Source: Caenimonas soli (GTDB taxonomy: Bacteria; Pseudomonadota; Gammaproteobacteria; Burkholderiales; Burkholderiaceae_C). Taken from it: 64,000 bases of DNA. The stretch is from positions 1 to 64,000 of the forward strand of contig NZ_JABJVV010000025.1 of assembly GCF_013155545.1 (NCBI RefSeq). Direction: 5' to 3'. The notes beneath the pieces are model-generated. The model saw only the letters and a list, made by a program, of their open reading frames with translations. It did no database searches and was not told where the DNA came from. The translations under genes were made by a program, and so were the position numbers. Of this stretch, positions 17,081 to 25,776 are shown piece by piece (position 1 is the first letter of the stretch; each line of letters opens with the position of its first letter).

Positions 17081-17434
17081 TGACAAGGGGCCATTATCAT
17101 CTTGACGCATCCTATTCCCAGGGAATGGTTCGGTGCCCTAGTATTCACAGCCGCCCATGGTGAACCTGTCGCCCTGCTCGAAGGTTTCGGGCGCCCTGTC
17201 TATGTGAGTCCGCAGTCATGGCTTTCCTGCTGCAAAAGCTCAACGAACTGCGCGCATGCAAGGGTGGTCAAATCGTCACGCCGCGTCCGGCTCCGTTCGG
17301 CCTACATACATCGAAGGGCACAACGTTGCAGAGCTCCGATCGCCGGCTGCCCTCGCCTAGCCCAAATATGACTGACCAACGTCCACGTGACACCAGTCGT
17401 TGAACGCGATGTCGACTACTTGTTCTGGAGCTGC
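17081..17434. other. Intergenic stretch after the scar
   Basis: No gene is recognised between the end of the scar and the thioesterase start. Short open frames here have no family resemblance. It may hold the thioesterase promoter. Confidence 0.4.
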
Positions 17435-17959
17435 ATGAAAACCCAGGAAGCTGTCATCTGCGAAGCACCCGTGACCATTCGGCCTGGCGTGAAGTGGGGC
17501 GATTTCGATCCCGCCGGCGTTGTGTACACGGTGACGTTCGCCGAATATTTAACCGGAGCGGACTGGCCACTTTACGGCGGCTGCTTGTTCGGTACGCGGA
17601 CACAGCAAGCGACGAATAATCACGGCCTTGGCACGCCTACCCGCGCGCTTTCATTCGACTTCGTGGGCTCGCTGTGGGCCAATGACCAGTTCGAGATGAC
17701 GCTGCATGCGCTGGACGTGCCCACGCGCACGTTCGACGTCCAGATTGCGGCAAGGAAGCACGGCGAACTGGTGTTTACGGCGCAGCTGACGCCAATTTGC
17801 ATCCCCCGCGGGGAAAAAGGGTCCGTCGAGATCCGTCCGATGTTGCGAAGCGTTCTAGACGCTTACCGCCGCGCATGCGGCAATCCGCTACTCTCCAGTG
17901 CTAGTTGCCAGCCGTTTGACAGAAACCTCATTTCAGGTCCTGCGTCCAGCAATGCTTAG
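17435..17959 (+). CDS. Hotdog-fold acyl-CoA thioesterase (4HBT type)
   Basis: From the ATG at 17435, preceded by CTGGAG at good spacing, the protein has 174 residues. The sequence VKWGDFDPAGVVYTVTFAEYL carries the D-x-x-G/D-P-A-G-V motif of 4-hydroxybenzoyl-CoA thioesterase-like proteins, with Asp as catalytic residue. A beta-rich C-terminal half follows, including RTFDVQIAARKHGELVF. The last roughly 30 residues are not family-like. It would hydrolyse an acyl- or aroyl-CoA; the partner pathway is unclear, since it stands alone on this strand. Confidence 0.7.
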   Translation: MKTQEAVICEAPVTIRPGVKWGDFDPAGVVYTVTFAEYLTGADWPLYGGCLFGTRTQQATNNHGLGTPTRALSFDFVGSLWANDQFEMTLHALDVPTRTFDVQIAARKHGELVFTAQLTPICIPRGEKGSVEIRPMLRSVLDAYRRACGNPLLSSASCQPFDRNLISGPASSNA

Positions 17960-18234
17960 AGCGAGCGATGGCTGATGATACTGAAGAAGATGCGGCTCGA
18001 TTCCTGCTCAGTTGTGGGTTCAGGCCAGGCGACACGGTGGGTCAAGTTAGACATACAGCGGCTCCATATCGGTCGGGTCGTACCCTCGGTTCCATTTGGC
18101 GCGAAATGTGCAAAATAACTCAAAGGACATCAGTACGTGAAACTCTCAAAAACGATGAGGTGAGCCGGTCCGAGACTCCTCGATAGATCACGCGTGGTCC
18201 TGATCCGATGGATGTGTCCAGTTCTCGAGTCCGG
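17960..18234. other. Gap between thioesterase and LysR gene
   Basis: A 72-codon open frame (17968-18186) is present but has no recognised domain and no clear ribosome-binding site. I see no terminator with a T-tract. The two flanking genes converge here. Confidence 0.35.
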
Positions 18235-19149
18235 CTATTGCCGAAGGCGTTTCGATGACTGCATGCAGTGCTGCAAGAAGTCCTGTGAAACACTTCCCAG
18301 CTGTTTGCTGCGATGCATGACGATCGACAGTGTGCGGCGCATCTCAGATAGCGATGTCTTAACTTCGACAAGCCATCCTTGTTTGATGGCGTCGACAACC
18401 GTGTGCCGTGACAAACAGCCCAGCCCGAGTCCCGAGGCAACCGCGCGCTTGACCGCTTCGTTGCTTCCCAGTTCGAGGTCGACGTTGACGTGTTGCAGGT
18501 TGGGGATCAACCACCGATCGGAGGCCTCGCGCGTGCCCGATCCCGGTTCGCGCAGGATCCAGACCGCATCTGCAAGTTGACGCAGGGACGGCCTTCGCTT
18601 GGCGAACGGATGTTTGGGCGACGCGATGACTATCAATTCATCGGTGCGCCACCGTTTCACCGTCAAGTCTGGATGCGTATGCTGCCCTTCGATAAATCCC
18701 ACGTCGACAGCAAAGGTGGCCACAGACTCAAAGACCTGATGTGTGTTCACGATGCTTAACTTGATCTGACTCTTGGGGTGAGTTCGTCTCCAATCTGCAA
18801 GCAGATCAGGCAACAAGTACTCACCTATCGTGTAACTCGAAGCGAGGCGAAGCGGCGCTAAGTGGGAGTCGGTGAAGAGGGCCTCGCTTTCTATCGCCTG
18901 TTCGACGATGCTTGCTGCTCGGGGGAGGAGGGCTCGGCCGTTCTCGTTGAGAACCAGGCGCTTTCCAACCCGATCGAACAGTTCAACGCCCAAAGTCGTC
19001 TCCAGTTCGCTGAGGGCGTTGCTTGCAGCTGATTGCGAGCGTGCAACCTGTCCTGCCGCCGCGCGAGTAGAGCCCCCCCGGGCAATCGCACTGAACACTT
19101 CAAGCTGACGTAGGGTCAAACGGACACGTTGATCGGTTTTATCGGTCAT
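18235..19149 (-). CDS. LysR-family regulator of the soe operon (CysL-like)
   Basis: The 304-residue protein (ATG at 19149) has the helix-turn-helix region LTLRQLEVFSAIARGGSTRAAAGQVARSQSAASNALSELE and an effector domain with LASSYTIGEYLLPDLLADWRRTHP, the arrangement seen in CysL/CbbR-like members that control sulfite or one-carbon metabolism. It is divergent from the sulfite-oxidising operon. Two 15-bp direct repeats overlap its start and the shared promoter. The longer reading frame to 19281 is rejected because it would run through the molybdoenzyme gene. Confidence 0.87.
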   Translation of the reverse strand: MTDKTDQRVRLTLRQLEVFSAIARGGSTRAAAGQVARSQSAASNALSELETTLGVELFDRVGKRLVLNENGRALLPRAASIVEQAIESEALFTDSHLAPLRLASSYTIGEYLLPDLLADWRRTHPKSQIKLSIVNTHQVFESVATFAVDVGFIEGQHTHPDLTVKRWRTDELIVIASPKHPFAKRRPSLRQLADAVWILREPGSGTREASDRWLIPNLQHVNVDLELGSNEAVKRAVASGLGLGCLSRHTVVDAIKQGWLVEVKTSLSEMRRTLSIVMHRSKQLGSVSQDFLQHCMQSSKRLRQ

Positions 19150-19177
19150 GGCGAGAAGAATTATCCGCTTTATCGAT
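19132..19177. promoter_or_regulatory. Candidate LysR operator: two 15-bp direct repeats
   Basis: atcggttttatcggt (19132-19146) and atccgctttatcgat (19163-19177) agree at 12 of 15 positions and start 31 bp apart (about three helical turns). They lie across the LysR start codon and upstream of the molybdoenzyme start at 19205. Both are conserved in the scar copy at 16852-16898. The left one overlaps LysR codons, so part of the conservation may be coding. Confidence 0.45.
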
Positions 19178-19204
19178 TCAACAATGGCCCCTAGCATTCC
19201 GCGG

Positions 19205-22114
19205 ATGTTCAAGTTCCTTTCCCGCGAGCCGCTCCACAACCCGACCGCGAGCCACACCGTGAGCACGGAGGTCAAGACCACGACCTGCTACATGTGCGCG
19301 TGCCGCTGTGGAATCAGGGTGCACTTGCGTGAGGGAGAAATCAGGTACATCGATGGGAATCCTGACCATCCGATCAACAAAGGTGTGATCTGCGCTAAGG
19401 GCAGCTCCGGGATTATGAAACAGGTCTCACCGGCTCGTTTGACGCAGCCACTCCTGAGAAAACCAGGCAGCGAGCGGGGCGCCGGCGAATTCGAGCCCAT
19501 CTCCTGGGAGCGAACGTTCGAAATCCTGGCCGAGCGCCTGGGAAAGATTCGAGCCACCGATCCGAAGAAATTCGCGCTGTTTACCGGGCGAGACCAGATG
19601 CAGGCATTGACCGGGCTCTTCGCTCGTCAGTTCGGCACTCCGAACTACGCCGCGCACGGGGGGTTCTGCTCGGTGAACATGGCTGCAGGGATGATTTACA
19701 CCATCGGCGGCAGCTTCTGGGAGTTTGGGGGACCGGATCTCGACCGCGCAAAGCTGTTCGTCATGATTGGAACGGCAGAGGACCATCACAGCAATCCCAT
19801 GAAGATGGCGCTTGGCAAGTTCAAGCGCGAAGGAGGCCGGTTTATCTCGATCAACCCGGTTCGCACCGGATATTCCGCGATTGCGGATGAGTGGATACCG
19901 ATCCGCCCTGGCACGGACGGCGCATTGTTCATGGCGCTTTTGCACGAGTTGCTCAGCAGCGGCTTAATCGACCGGCCTTTCCTGCAAAGGTTTACCAATG
20001 GGCCACAACTCGTGGTGCTTGATGAAGGCGAGCGGGAGGGGCTCTTCGCATTTGACCCTGCGGCGGGGCCACCGGGCGATGGCCGCAATCCTCACAACAA
20101 GTTGGCGTGGGACATGGCGACGAACAGTGTGGTGGCTGCGTATCCGGAGGGGAATCGGGATGGGCGCGTGCTTGCGTTGGAAGGCCACTACACCCTGCCC
20201 GACGGAACGCGCGTGGCGCCGGCATTCCAGCTTCTTCGGGAGCGAGTGGCGACAACGACGCCTGAATGGGCGGAAACGATCACCGGCATCCCTGCAATCC
20301 GAATCCGGAAACTGGCGCAAGAGCTAGGAAAGACTGCGTTGCATCAGGCCTTCGAACTGCCGATTCCCTGGACAGATGCATGGGGGAAGCGCCACGAAAC
20401 AACCCAAGGTCGACCCGTCGCTTTCCACGCGATGCGTGGTCTGGCTGCTCACTCAAACGGCTTTCAAACGGTTCGGGCGCTGGCAGTGCTCATGAGTGTT
20501 TTGGGAACAATCGATGCGCCCGGCGGGTTCCGTCACAAGGCGCCATACCCCCGACATATCGTCCCGAACTACCGGGCGTTCAACGATCCGTCGATGGTGC
20601 AGCCGAACACGCCGCTCAATGCAGCTCCGCTCGGCTTTCCGGCCAGCCCAGAAGAGCTTGCCATCCACGAAGATGGGACTCCCCTGCGCATAGACCATGC
20701 ATTTTCGTGGGAGCACCCGCTCTCTGCGCACGGGCTCATGCACAACGTCATCACCAACGCCACTCGCGGAGACCCCTACCGTCTGGACACATTGTTGATC
20801 TTCATGGCGAATATGGCCTGGAACTCCACGATGAATACGATGGCCGTCCGCGAGATGCTCAATGCGCGGGACGACAGCGGTGAGTACAAGATCCCATTCC
20901 TTGTTGTGTGCGACGCGTTTCAAAGTGAGATGGTCGCTTTTGCGGACTTGGTCTTGCCGGACACCACCTATCTCGAGCGGCATGACGTGATGAGCATGCT
21001 TGATCGACCTATCTCTGAGTTTGATGGGCCGGTAGATTCGGTCCGCATCCCCGTCGTTCCGCCATCGGGGCAGTGCAAGCCCTTCCAGGAAGTCCTGATT
21101 GAGCTTGCGTCGCGTCTTAAGTTTCCTGCCTTCACCAATGCCGACGGTACGCGAAAGTTCAACGACTATCCCGACTTTGTCGTGAATTTCCAGGCCCAAC
21201 CTGGTATTGGTTTTCTTATGGGATGGCGCGGCAAGGACGGTTCCAAGCACCTGCGCGGCGAACCCAATCCAAAGCAGTGGGACATGTACGCCAAGAACAA
21301 CTGCGTCTTTCAGTACCACATGCCGGTCGATCAGCAGTACATGCGCAATTGGAACCGCCCGTATCTGGACTTCGCGATGGAGAAGGGATGGCGTCAAAAG
21401 AATGACCCAGTGCAGCTCGCCATCTATTCGGATACTCTCCAAAGCTTCCGTCTTGCAGCGCAGGGCAAGAGCCGCGGCCGACGGCCGCCGGATCATCTGC
21501 GGGAGCGGATCAACACGTACTTTGACCCGCTGCCCTTCTGGTATCCCCCGCTCGAGGAGGCGTGCACCGATACAGAAGCCTATCCATTGGCCGCGATCAC
21601 GCAGCGGCCAATGGCGATGTATCACTCCTGGGACTCGCAAAATGCCTGGCTGCGTCAAATTCACAGCCACAACTATTTGCACGTCAATCCCGCCACCGCG
21701 AGCGCCGCCGGTATCGCCGACGGCGGATGGAGCTGGATCGAGAGCAGATGGGGGCGCGTGCGCTGCATGGTTCGTTACAGCGAAGCGGTTGAACCGGGAA
21801 CGGTGTGGACCTGGAACGCAATCGGGAAAGCAAGCGGGGCTTGGAAGCTCGCGCCCGACGCTGACGAGTCGCGGCTCGGTTTTCTACTGAATCACCTAAT
21901 AAGCGAAGAGCTCCCCTTCCAAGGAAAAACTATTAGTAATTCGGATCCTGTGACAGGACAAGCAGGGTGGTATGACGTTCGCGTTCGAATCAAACCCGCA
22001 GATCCGGACGAACCGGCCCACACGGAGCCGCGCGTACCACGTTCGGCCGAGGCCATGTCTGTATCGGATGCTCAGGATCCACAGTGCATCTACATTGACG
22101 TGAGATATCCATGA
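19205..22114 (+). CDS. soeA: SoeA-like sulfite dehydrogenase, molybdopterin subunit
   Basis: The 969-residue DMSO-reductase-family enzyme probably oxidises sulfite to sulfate on the cytoplasmic side of the membrane. Near the N-terminus C28-x2-C31-x3-C35-x27-C63 would bind a [4Fe-4S] cluster. GGFCSVNM near residue 155 offers the likely Cys ligand of the bis-MGD molybdenum. No twin-arginine signal is present, as in SoeA and unlike exported relatives. I chose the ATG at 19205 (MFKFLSREPL) because the earlier ATG at 19148 would overlap the divergent LysR start. The B and C genes and a SulP transporter follow. A related sulfur oxyanion reductase cannot be excluded without a tree. Confidence 0.82.
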   Translation: MFKFLSREPLHNPTASHTVSTEVKTTTCYMCACRCGIRVHLREGEIRYIDGNPDHPINKGVICAKGSSGIMKQVSPARLTQPLLRKPGSERGAGEFEPISWERTFEILAERLGKIRATDPKKFALFTGRDQMQALTGLFARQFGTPNYAAHGGFCSVNMAAGMIYTIGGSFWEFGGPDLDRAKLFVMIGTAEDHHSNPMKMALGKFKREGGRFISINPVRTGYSAIADEWIPIRPGTDGALFMALLHELLSSGLIDRPFLQRFTNGPQLVVLDEGEREGLFAFDPAAGPPGDGRNPHNKLAWDMATNSVVAAYPEGNRDGRVLALEGHYTLPDGTRVAPAFQLLRERVATTTPEWAETITGIPAIRIRKLAQELGKTALHQAFELPIPWTDAWGKRHETTQGRPVAFHAMRGLAAHSNGFQTVRALAVLMSVLGTIDAPGGFRHKAPYPRHIVPNYRAFNDPSMVQPNTPLNAAPLGFPASPEELAIHEDGTPLRIDHAFSWEHPLSAHGLMHNVITNATRGDPYRLDTLLIFMANMAWNSTMNTMAVREMLNARDDSGEYKIPFLVVCDAFQSEMVAFADLVLPDTTYLERHDVMSMLDRPISEFDGPVDSVRIPVVPPSGQCKPFQEVLIELASRLKFPAFTNADGTRKFNDYPDFVVNFQAQPGIGFLMGWRGKDGSKHLRGEPNPKQWDMYAKNNCVFQYHMPVDQQYMRNWNRPYLDFAMEKGWRQKNDPVQLAIYSDTLQSFRLAAQGKSRGRRPPDHLRERINTYFDPLPFWYPPLEEACTDTEAYPLAAITQRPMAMYHSWDSQNAWLRQIHSHNYLHVNPATASAAGIADGGWSWIESRWGRVRCMVRYSEAVEPGTVWTWNAIGKASGAWKLAPDADESRLGFLLNHLISEELPFQGKTISNSDPVTGQAGWYDVRVRIKPADPDEPAHTEPRVPRSAEAMSVSDAQDPQCIYIDVRYP

Positions 22115-22854
22115 CTGCAGCCGCCCAGGAAACCCTGGCCAAGCAATTGGCACTAGTAATTGATCTCAACGTCTGTGTTGGGTGCCATGCGTGCGTAACC
22201 TCGTGCAAGGAATGGAATACATCCGGGGCAGCGGGACCGCTGTCTGATTTGAACGCGTTCAACGCTACGCCGACTGGCACGTTCTTCAACCGCGTGCAGA
22301 CGTACGAGGCCGGAACCTTTCCGAATACCCAGACCATACATTTTCCAAAAAGCTGCCTGCATTGTGAAGACCCGCCTTGTGTTCCAGTTTGCCCTACGGG
22401 CGCCAGCTACAAGCGCAAGGAAGACGGCATCGTCCTAGTGGACTACGACAAATGCATCGGATGCAGCTATTGCAGTTGGGCCTGTCCCTACGGAGCGCGG
22501 GAACTCGACGACGAGCGCAAGGTTATGACCAAGTGCACGCTTTGCGTAGACCGGATTTATGACGAGCTGCTCCCGCCGCAGGATCGAAAGCCTGCGTGTG
22601 TGAAGGCATGCCCTACCGGCGCGCGCCTCTTCGGGGATGTCAAGGATCCCGACTCGGAAGTGTCGAAGGCTATTCGGGAACGTGGCGGCTACCAGCTTAT
22701 GCCCGAGTGGGAGACGCAACCAGCGAACCACTATCTGCCTCGTGCAGTTGTGAGCGAGAGCGACCGTAAGGTTGGCATGAACGTCGAGACCGGGCAGCTG
22801 CAATTCGGAGTCGGCGGCTCCATCTCCCCTGAATACGGCGCGAACCTGCAATGA
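22111..22854 (+). CDS. soeB: SoeB-like iron-sulfur electron-transfer subunit
   Basis: The 247-residue protein has four cysteine clusters for [4Fe-4S] centres: CVGCHACVTSC near residue 22, CLHCEDPPCVPVCPTGA, CIGCSYCSWACPYGAR and CTLCVDRIYD with CVKACPTGAR. This is the NrfC/DmsB/SoeB arrangement, carrying electrons from the molybdenum subunit to the membrane anchor. Its ATG overlaps the soeA stop (ATGA) and its own stop overlaps soeC, so the three are translationally coupled. Confidence 0.88.
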   Translation: MTAAAQETLAKQLALVIDLNVCVGCHACVTSCKEWNTSGAAGPLSDLNAFNATPTGTFFNRVQTYEAGTFPNTQTIHFPKSCLHCEDPPCVPVCPTGASYKRKEDGIVLVDYDKCIGCSYCSWACPYGARELDDERKVMTKCTLCVDRIYDELLPPQDRKPACVKACPTGARLFGDVKDPDSEVSKAIRERGGYQLMPEWETQPANHYLPRAVVSESDRKVGMNVETGQLQFGVGGSISPEYGANLQ

Positions 22855-23783
22855 ATCCAGCCCTTTCGATCATTGTCTTCACAACGCTGGCGGGCGCCGC
22901 GCAAGGCCTTGCGGTCGTTCTTGCCGTCCTGCAGCTTGCTGGTATGGACCTGGACAGTTCGTTTGCCTCACGATCCCTGTGGGTTGCGGTGGCGATCCTA
23001 ATGGGGGCGCTGGTAGCGTCGTTCTTCCACCTTGGGCGGCCATCACGGGCTTGGCGCGCAGCAATGATGTGGCGCACATCCTGGATGTCGCGTGAGGTTA
23101 TTGTTCTACCATTCTTTGTCGTCCTCGTCGCAGCGTGGGCCTACGCACTTTCCAGTGCTCGTTTCGAACCGTTCGGAAGGTTCTTTCCGTGGATCGTTAT
23201 TGCTGCTGCGGCAATGCTCTGGTATTGCACCGCGATGATCTACGCCTGCATTCGCTTTATTCAGGAATGGGCACATCCGTTGACGATCGTGAACTACACG
23301 GTCATTGGGTTGTCATCGGGGTCGATACTTGCCGGCGCATTGGGCGTCACGTCTGGGCAAGCTCGATTTGTGGCCAATTTGACAACTTGGACGATCGCTA
23401 TCACGGCCCTTGCATGGCTGACTCGCGCACTCTCTTTGCGTCGCAACGCGAAGCTGAAACCGAAGTCGACGCTTCAGTCTGCAACCGGTATCCACGCTCC
23501 TCGGCTCGTCCAGAAGTCTATGGGAATGACTGGAGGGGCATTTAATACGCGCGAGTTCTTTCATCACGCATCTGTGGCCGCATTTCGGCGCATGAAGATC
23601 ATCTTTCAAGTCCTAGGATTCGCGGCGCCTCTTGCTCTCCTTGCGTTCGCATCTGCAAGCGATTGGAATAATGCGTGGCTGGTCGCGCTGCCGATTCAAT
23701 TCGTAGGTCTATTGGCTGAGAGATGGTTCTTTTTTGCCCAGGCACGCCATCCTCAAAACCTCTATTACCAGGTTGTGTCCTAA
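22851..23783 (+). CDS. soeC: SoeC-like membrane anchor (DmsC family)
   Basis: The 310-residue protein has about eight hydrophobic segments, starting MNPALSIIVFTTLAGAAQGL, with FFHLGRPSRAWRAAMMWRTSWMSREV between helices 2 and 3 as in DmsC-type quinone-reactive anchors. It would pass electrons from SoeB to the quinone pool. Its C-terminal LLAERWFFFAQARHPQNLYY is the part found in diverged form in the scar at 16936. Its stop codon shares a base with the sulP start. Confidence 0.85.
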   Translation: MNPALSIIVFTTLAGAAQGLAVVLAVLQLAGMDLDSSFASRSLWVAVAILMGALVASFFHLGRPSRAWRAAMMWRTSWMSREVIVLPFFVVLVAAWAYALSSARFEPFGRFFPWIVIAAAAMLWYCTAMIYACIRFIQEWAHPLTIVNYTVIGLSSGSILAGALGVTSGQARFVANLTTWTIAITALAWLTRALSLRRNAKLKPKSTLQSATGIHAPRLVQKSMGMTGGAFNTREFFHHASVAAFRRMKIIFQVLGFAAPLALLAFASASDWNNAWLVALPIQFVGLLAERWFFFAQARHPQNLYYQVVS

Positions 23784-25045
23784 TGGCGCCCCTGCCATTC
23801 ATGCGATGGCTGCCCATCTGGCGGCAGCCCGGGGTTATTCGCGCCGATCTACTGGCCGGGTTGACGGGCGCTGTTGTGGTCTTGCCGCAAGGCGTCGCCT
23901 TCGCAACCCTGGCCGGAATGCCGCCTCAGTATGGTCTTTATGCAGCCATGGTGCCGTGTGTGGTCGCGGCCCTTTTCGGGAGCAGTCGGCTCATGGTAAC
24001 GGGCCCGGCGAATGCGATTTCGCTGACGACAATGGCACTGATCGCGCCTTTGGCGGCAACGGGGAGCGCCGAATATGTTCAACTGGTCCTAACGCTCACG
24101 TTCCTAGTGGGCGTTGCGCAACTTGGGCTCGGTTTTGCGCGAGTTGGAAAGTGGGTCGAGCACGTTCCCCATTCGGTCATAGCGGGCTTCACAGCCGGTG
24201 CTGCAGTTCTCATCGTTAACAGCCAAGTCGGAACGTTGCTAGGCCTGGTTTTGCCGCGGGGACTGTCTGTGATGGGATCGGCTCGGGGGGTGTGGCAACA
24301 TCTTGGTGAAGTGCGGTCCTTGCCGGTGCTGAGCGCACTGGTGACAATCAGCATTGTCTTTATCGTGCAAAGGCGCAATCTGAAGATTCCCTCTATGCTA
24401 ATGGCGGTGGTCGGTGGAAGCCTTTTTACGTGGGCTGTCGCATCGCTCCCTGGGTTCGACCACCCTGCGACAGTGCAAGCGCTCCCTGGGCCCTTACCGC
24501 CCTTCTCCCCACCCGACATTTCCATTGAGACCGTTCGCACACTCGCTGCGGCCACCCTGGTTATGACATTGCTCGGGTTGACGGAAGCAATGGCTATCGG
24601 AAAGGCAGTAGCCCGTCGCTCGGGTGATATCTTCGATGGAAACCAGGAGCTTATTGGTCAAGGACTGGCGAACTTTGTCGGATCATTTTTCTCGTCATAT
24701 CCCGCAAGTGGGTCTTTCAACCGTTCAGGCGTCAACGTCGCCGCGGGAGCACGCACCCCTCTGGCGGCCATCTGCGCTGCTATCTTTCTTGTAATCATCC
24801 TTCTCTTCGTTTCCCCGCTAGCGAAGTACTTGCCCTTGGCGGTCATCGCCGGACTGCTCTGCGTCGTGGCTGCCAGCTTGTTCAACGTTAAGGAGCTGAA
24901 GCACCTCTGGCTCGATGTGCCGCATGAGCGAGTTGCACTTGTACTCACTTTTGCGGCGACCGTGACTGTTTCACTGGAGTGGGCAATCCTCATAGGTCTT
25001 CTGACGGCGTGGCTCTGTAAACGCTTCCTTCAACCGAAGTCGTAG
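23783..25045 (+). CDS. SulP-family anion transporter without STAS domain
   Basis: The 420-residue protein begins at the ATG at 23783 (MAPLPFMRWLPIWRQPGVIRADLLAGLTGAVVVLPQGVAFATLAG), with the SulP signature PPQYGLYAAMVPCVVAALFGSSR following. About ten to twelve membrane helices are expected, and SYPASGSFNRSGVNVAAGARTPLAAI is the conserved late motif. It ends at residue 420 without the usual C-terminal STAS domain. Overlap with soeC suggests that it moves sulfate made by Soe out of the cell, or takes up a sulfur anion. Direction is inference. Confidence 0.9.
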   Translation: MAPLPFMRWLPIWRQPGVIRADLLAGLTGAVVVLPQGVAFATLAGMPPQYGLYAAMVPCVVAALFGSSRLMVTGPANAISLTTMALIAPLAATGSAEYVQLVLTLTFLVGVAQLGLGFARVGKWVEHVPHSVIAGFTAGAAVLIVNSQVGTLLGLVLPRGLSVMGSARGVWQHLGEVRSLPVLSALVTISIVFIVQRRNLKIPSMLMAVVGGSLFTWAVASLPGFDHPATVQALPGPLPPFSPPDISIETVRTLAAATLVMTLLGLTEAMAIGKAVARRSGDIFDGNQELIGQGLANFVGSFFSSYPASGSFNRSGVNVAAGARTPLAAICAAIFLVIILLFVSPLAKYLPLAVIAGLLCVVAASLFNVKELKHLWLDVPHERVALVLTFAATVTVSLEWAILIGLLTAWLCKRFLQPKS

Positions 25046-25070
25046 CATTTTTAAGTTGCGAGCCAGTTCC

Positions 25071-25682
25071 ATGCAAGCCAGGTCAGTATTGGTTCCAGGT
25101 TTTGAAGTCATTCAGACTGGCGAATTGATGCGCTTCCGGCGCACGATCCGACCTAAGCGCCTAGCACAGCCCGGTCCGAACGAAGAGCAGGTGTCGGTCA
25201 TTGTGGAAGCTGCAAGTTGGGCGCCCGATCATGGTGAACTCACCCCATGGCGCTTTGTTCTGATACCCCATTCAGCACGCCACGGTCTTGGTCTGGCGTT
25301 CGCGCAGGCATTGCTCGAACGCGATCCTCTGGCTTCAGAAGAGCAGCTAGCAAACGCTCGACAAAAAGCAACACGTTCACCTGTACTCATGGTCGCCATA
25401 TGCCGCTGCAATTCTGAAGATGAAGCGCAGATTCCCGCGGAGGAACGGCTGATTTCACTCGGCTGCGGAATCCAAAACATGCTGCTGATGGCTACGGCGA
25501 TGGGATTCGGATCAGCGTTAACGAGTGGAAAGGCGATGCGCGCGAAGGCATTGCGAGAATTTCTTCAGATTAGCCCCGAGGAGGAGGCGCTTTGCTTTTT
25601 GAATTTTGGTTCAGTTGTGTACCGCCCGCCGGAGAGAAGAGTACCTCATCCCTCCCGGTACTTCAGCACGCTGGAATCTTAA
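25071..25682 (+). CDS. Nitroreductase-family flavoprotein
   Basis: From the ATG at 25071 the protein has 203 residues. FRRTIRPKRL near residue 24, then VEAASWAPDHGELTPWRFVLI, and later ISLGCGIQNMLLMATAMGFGSAL are the FMN-binding blocks of small YdjA-type nitroreductases. The gene lies 26 bp after sulP and probably belongs to the soe operon. Its physiological substrate and its part in sulfur metabolism are unknown. A TTG at 25056 is an alternative start. Confidence 0.85.
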   Translation: MQARSVLVPGFEVIQTGELMRFRRTIRPKRLAQPGPNEEQVSVIVEAASWAPDHGELTPWRFVLIPHSARHGLGLAFAQALLERDPLASEEQLANARQKATRSPVLMVAICRCNSEDEAQIPAEERLISLGCGIQNMLLMATAMGFGSALTSGKAMRAKALREFLQISPEEEALCFLNFGSVVYRPPERRVPHPSRYFSTLES

Positions 25683-25776
25683 CGATTAAGAACTACCGGG
25701 CTATCGCAAATAGCGACAGCGACAGCCGGGAGATGATAGGAGACAGTTGGAGGGGCCATTCCCTTCCGACGTTGAG

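Noticed and set aside
25683..25776. A possible hairpin between the nitroreductase and sulfatase genes as a bidirectional terminator
   Set aside because: The arms (ccgggctatcgc and gcgacagccggg) have mismatches and no T-run, so the evidence is too weak to list.
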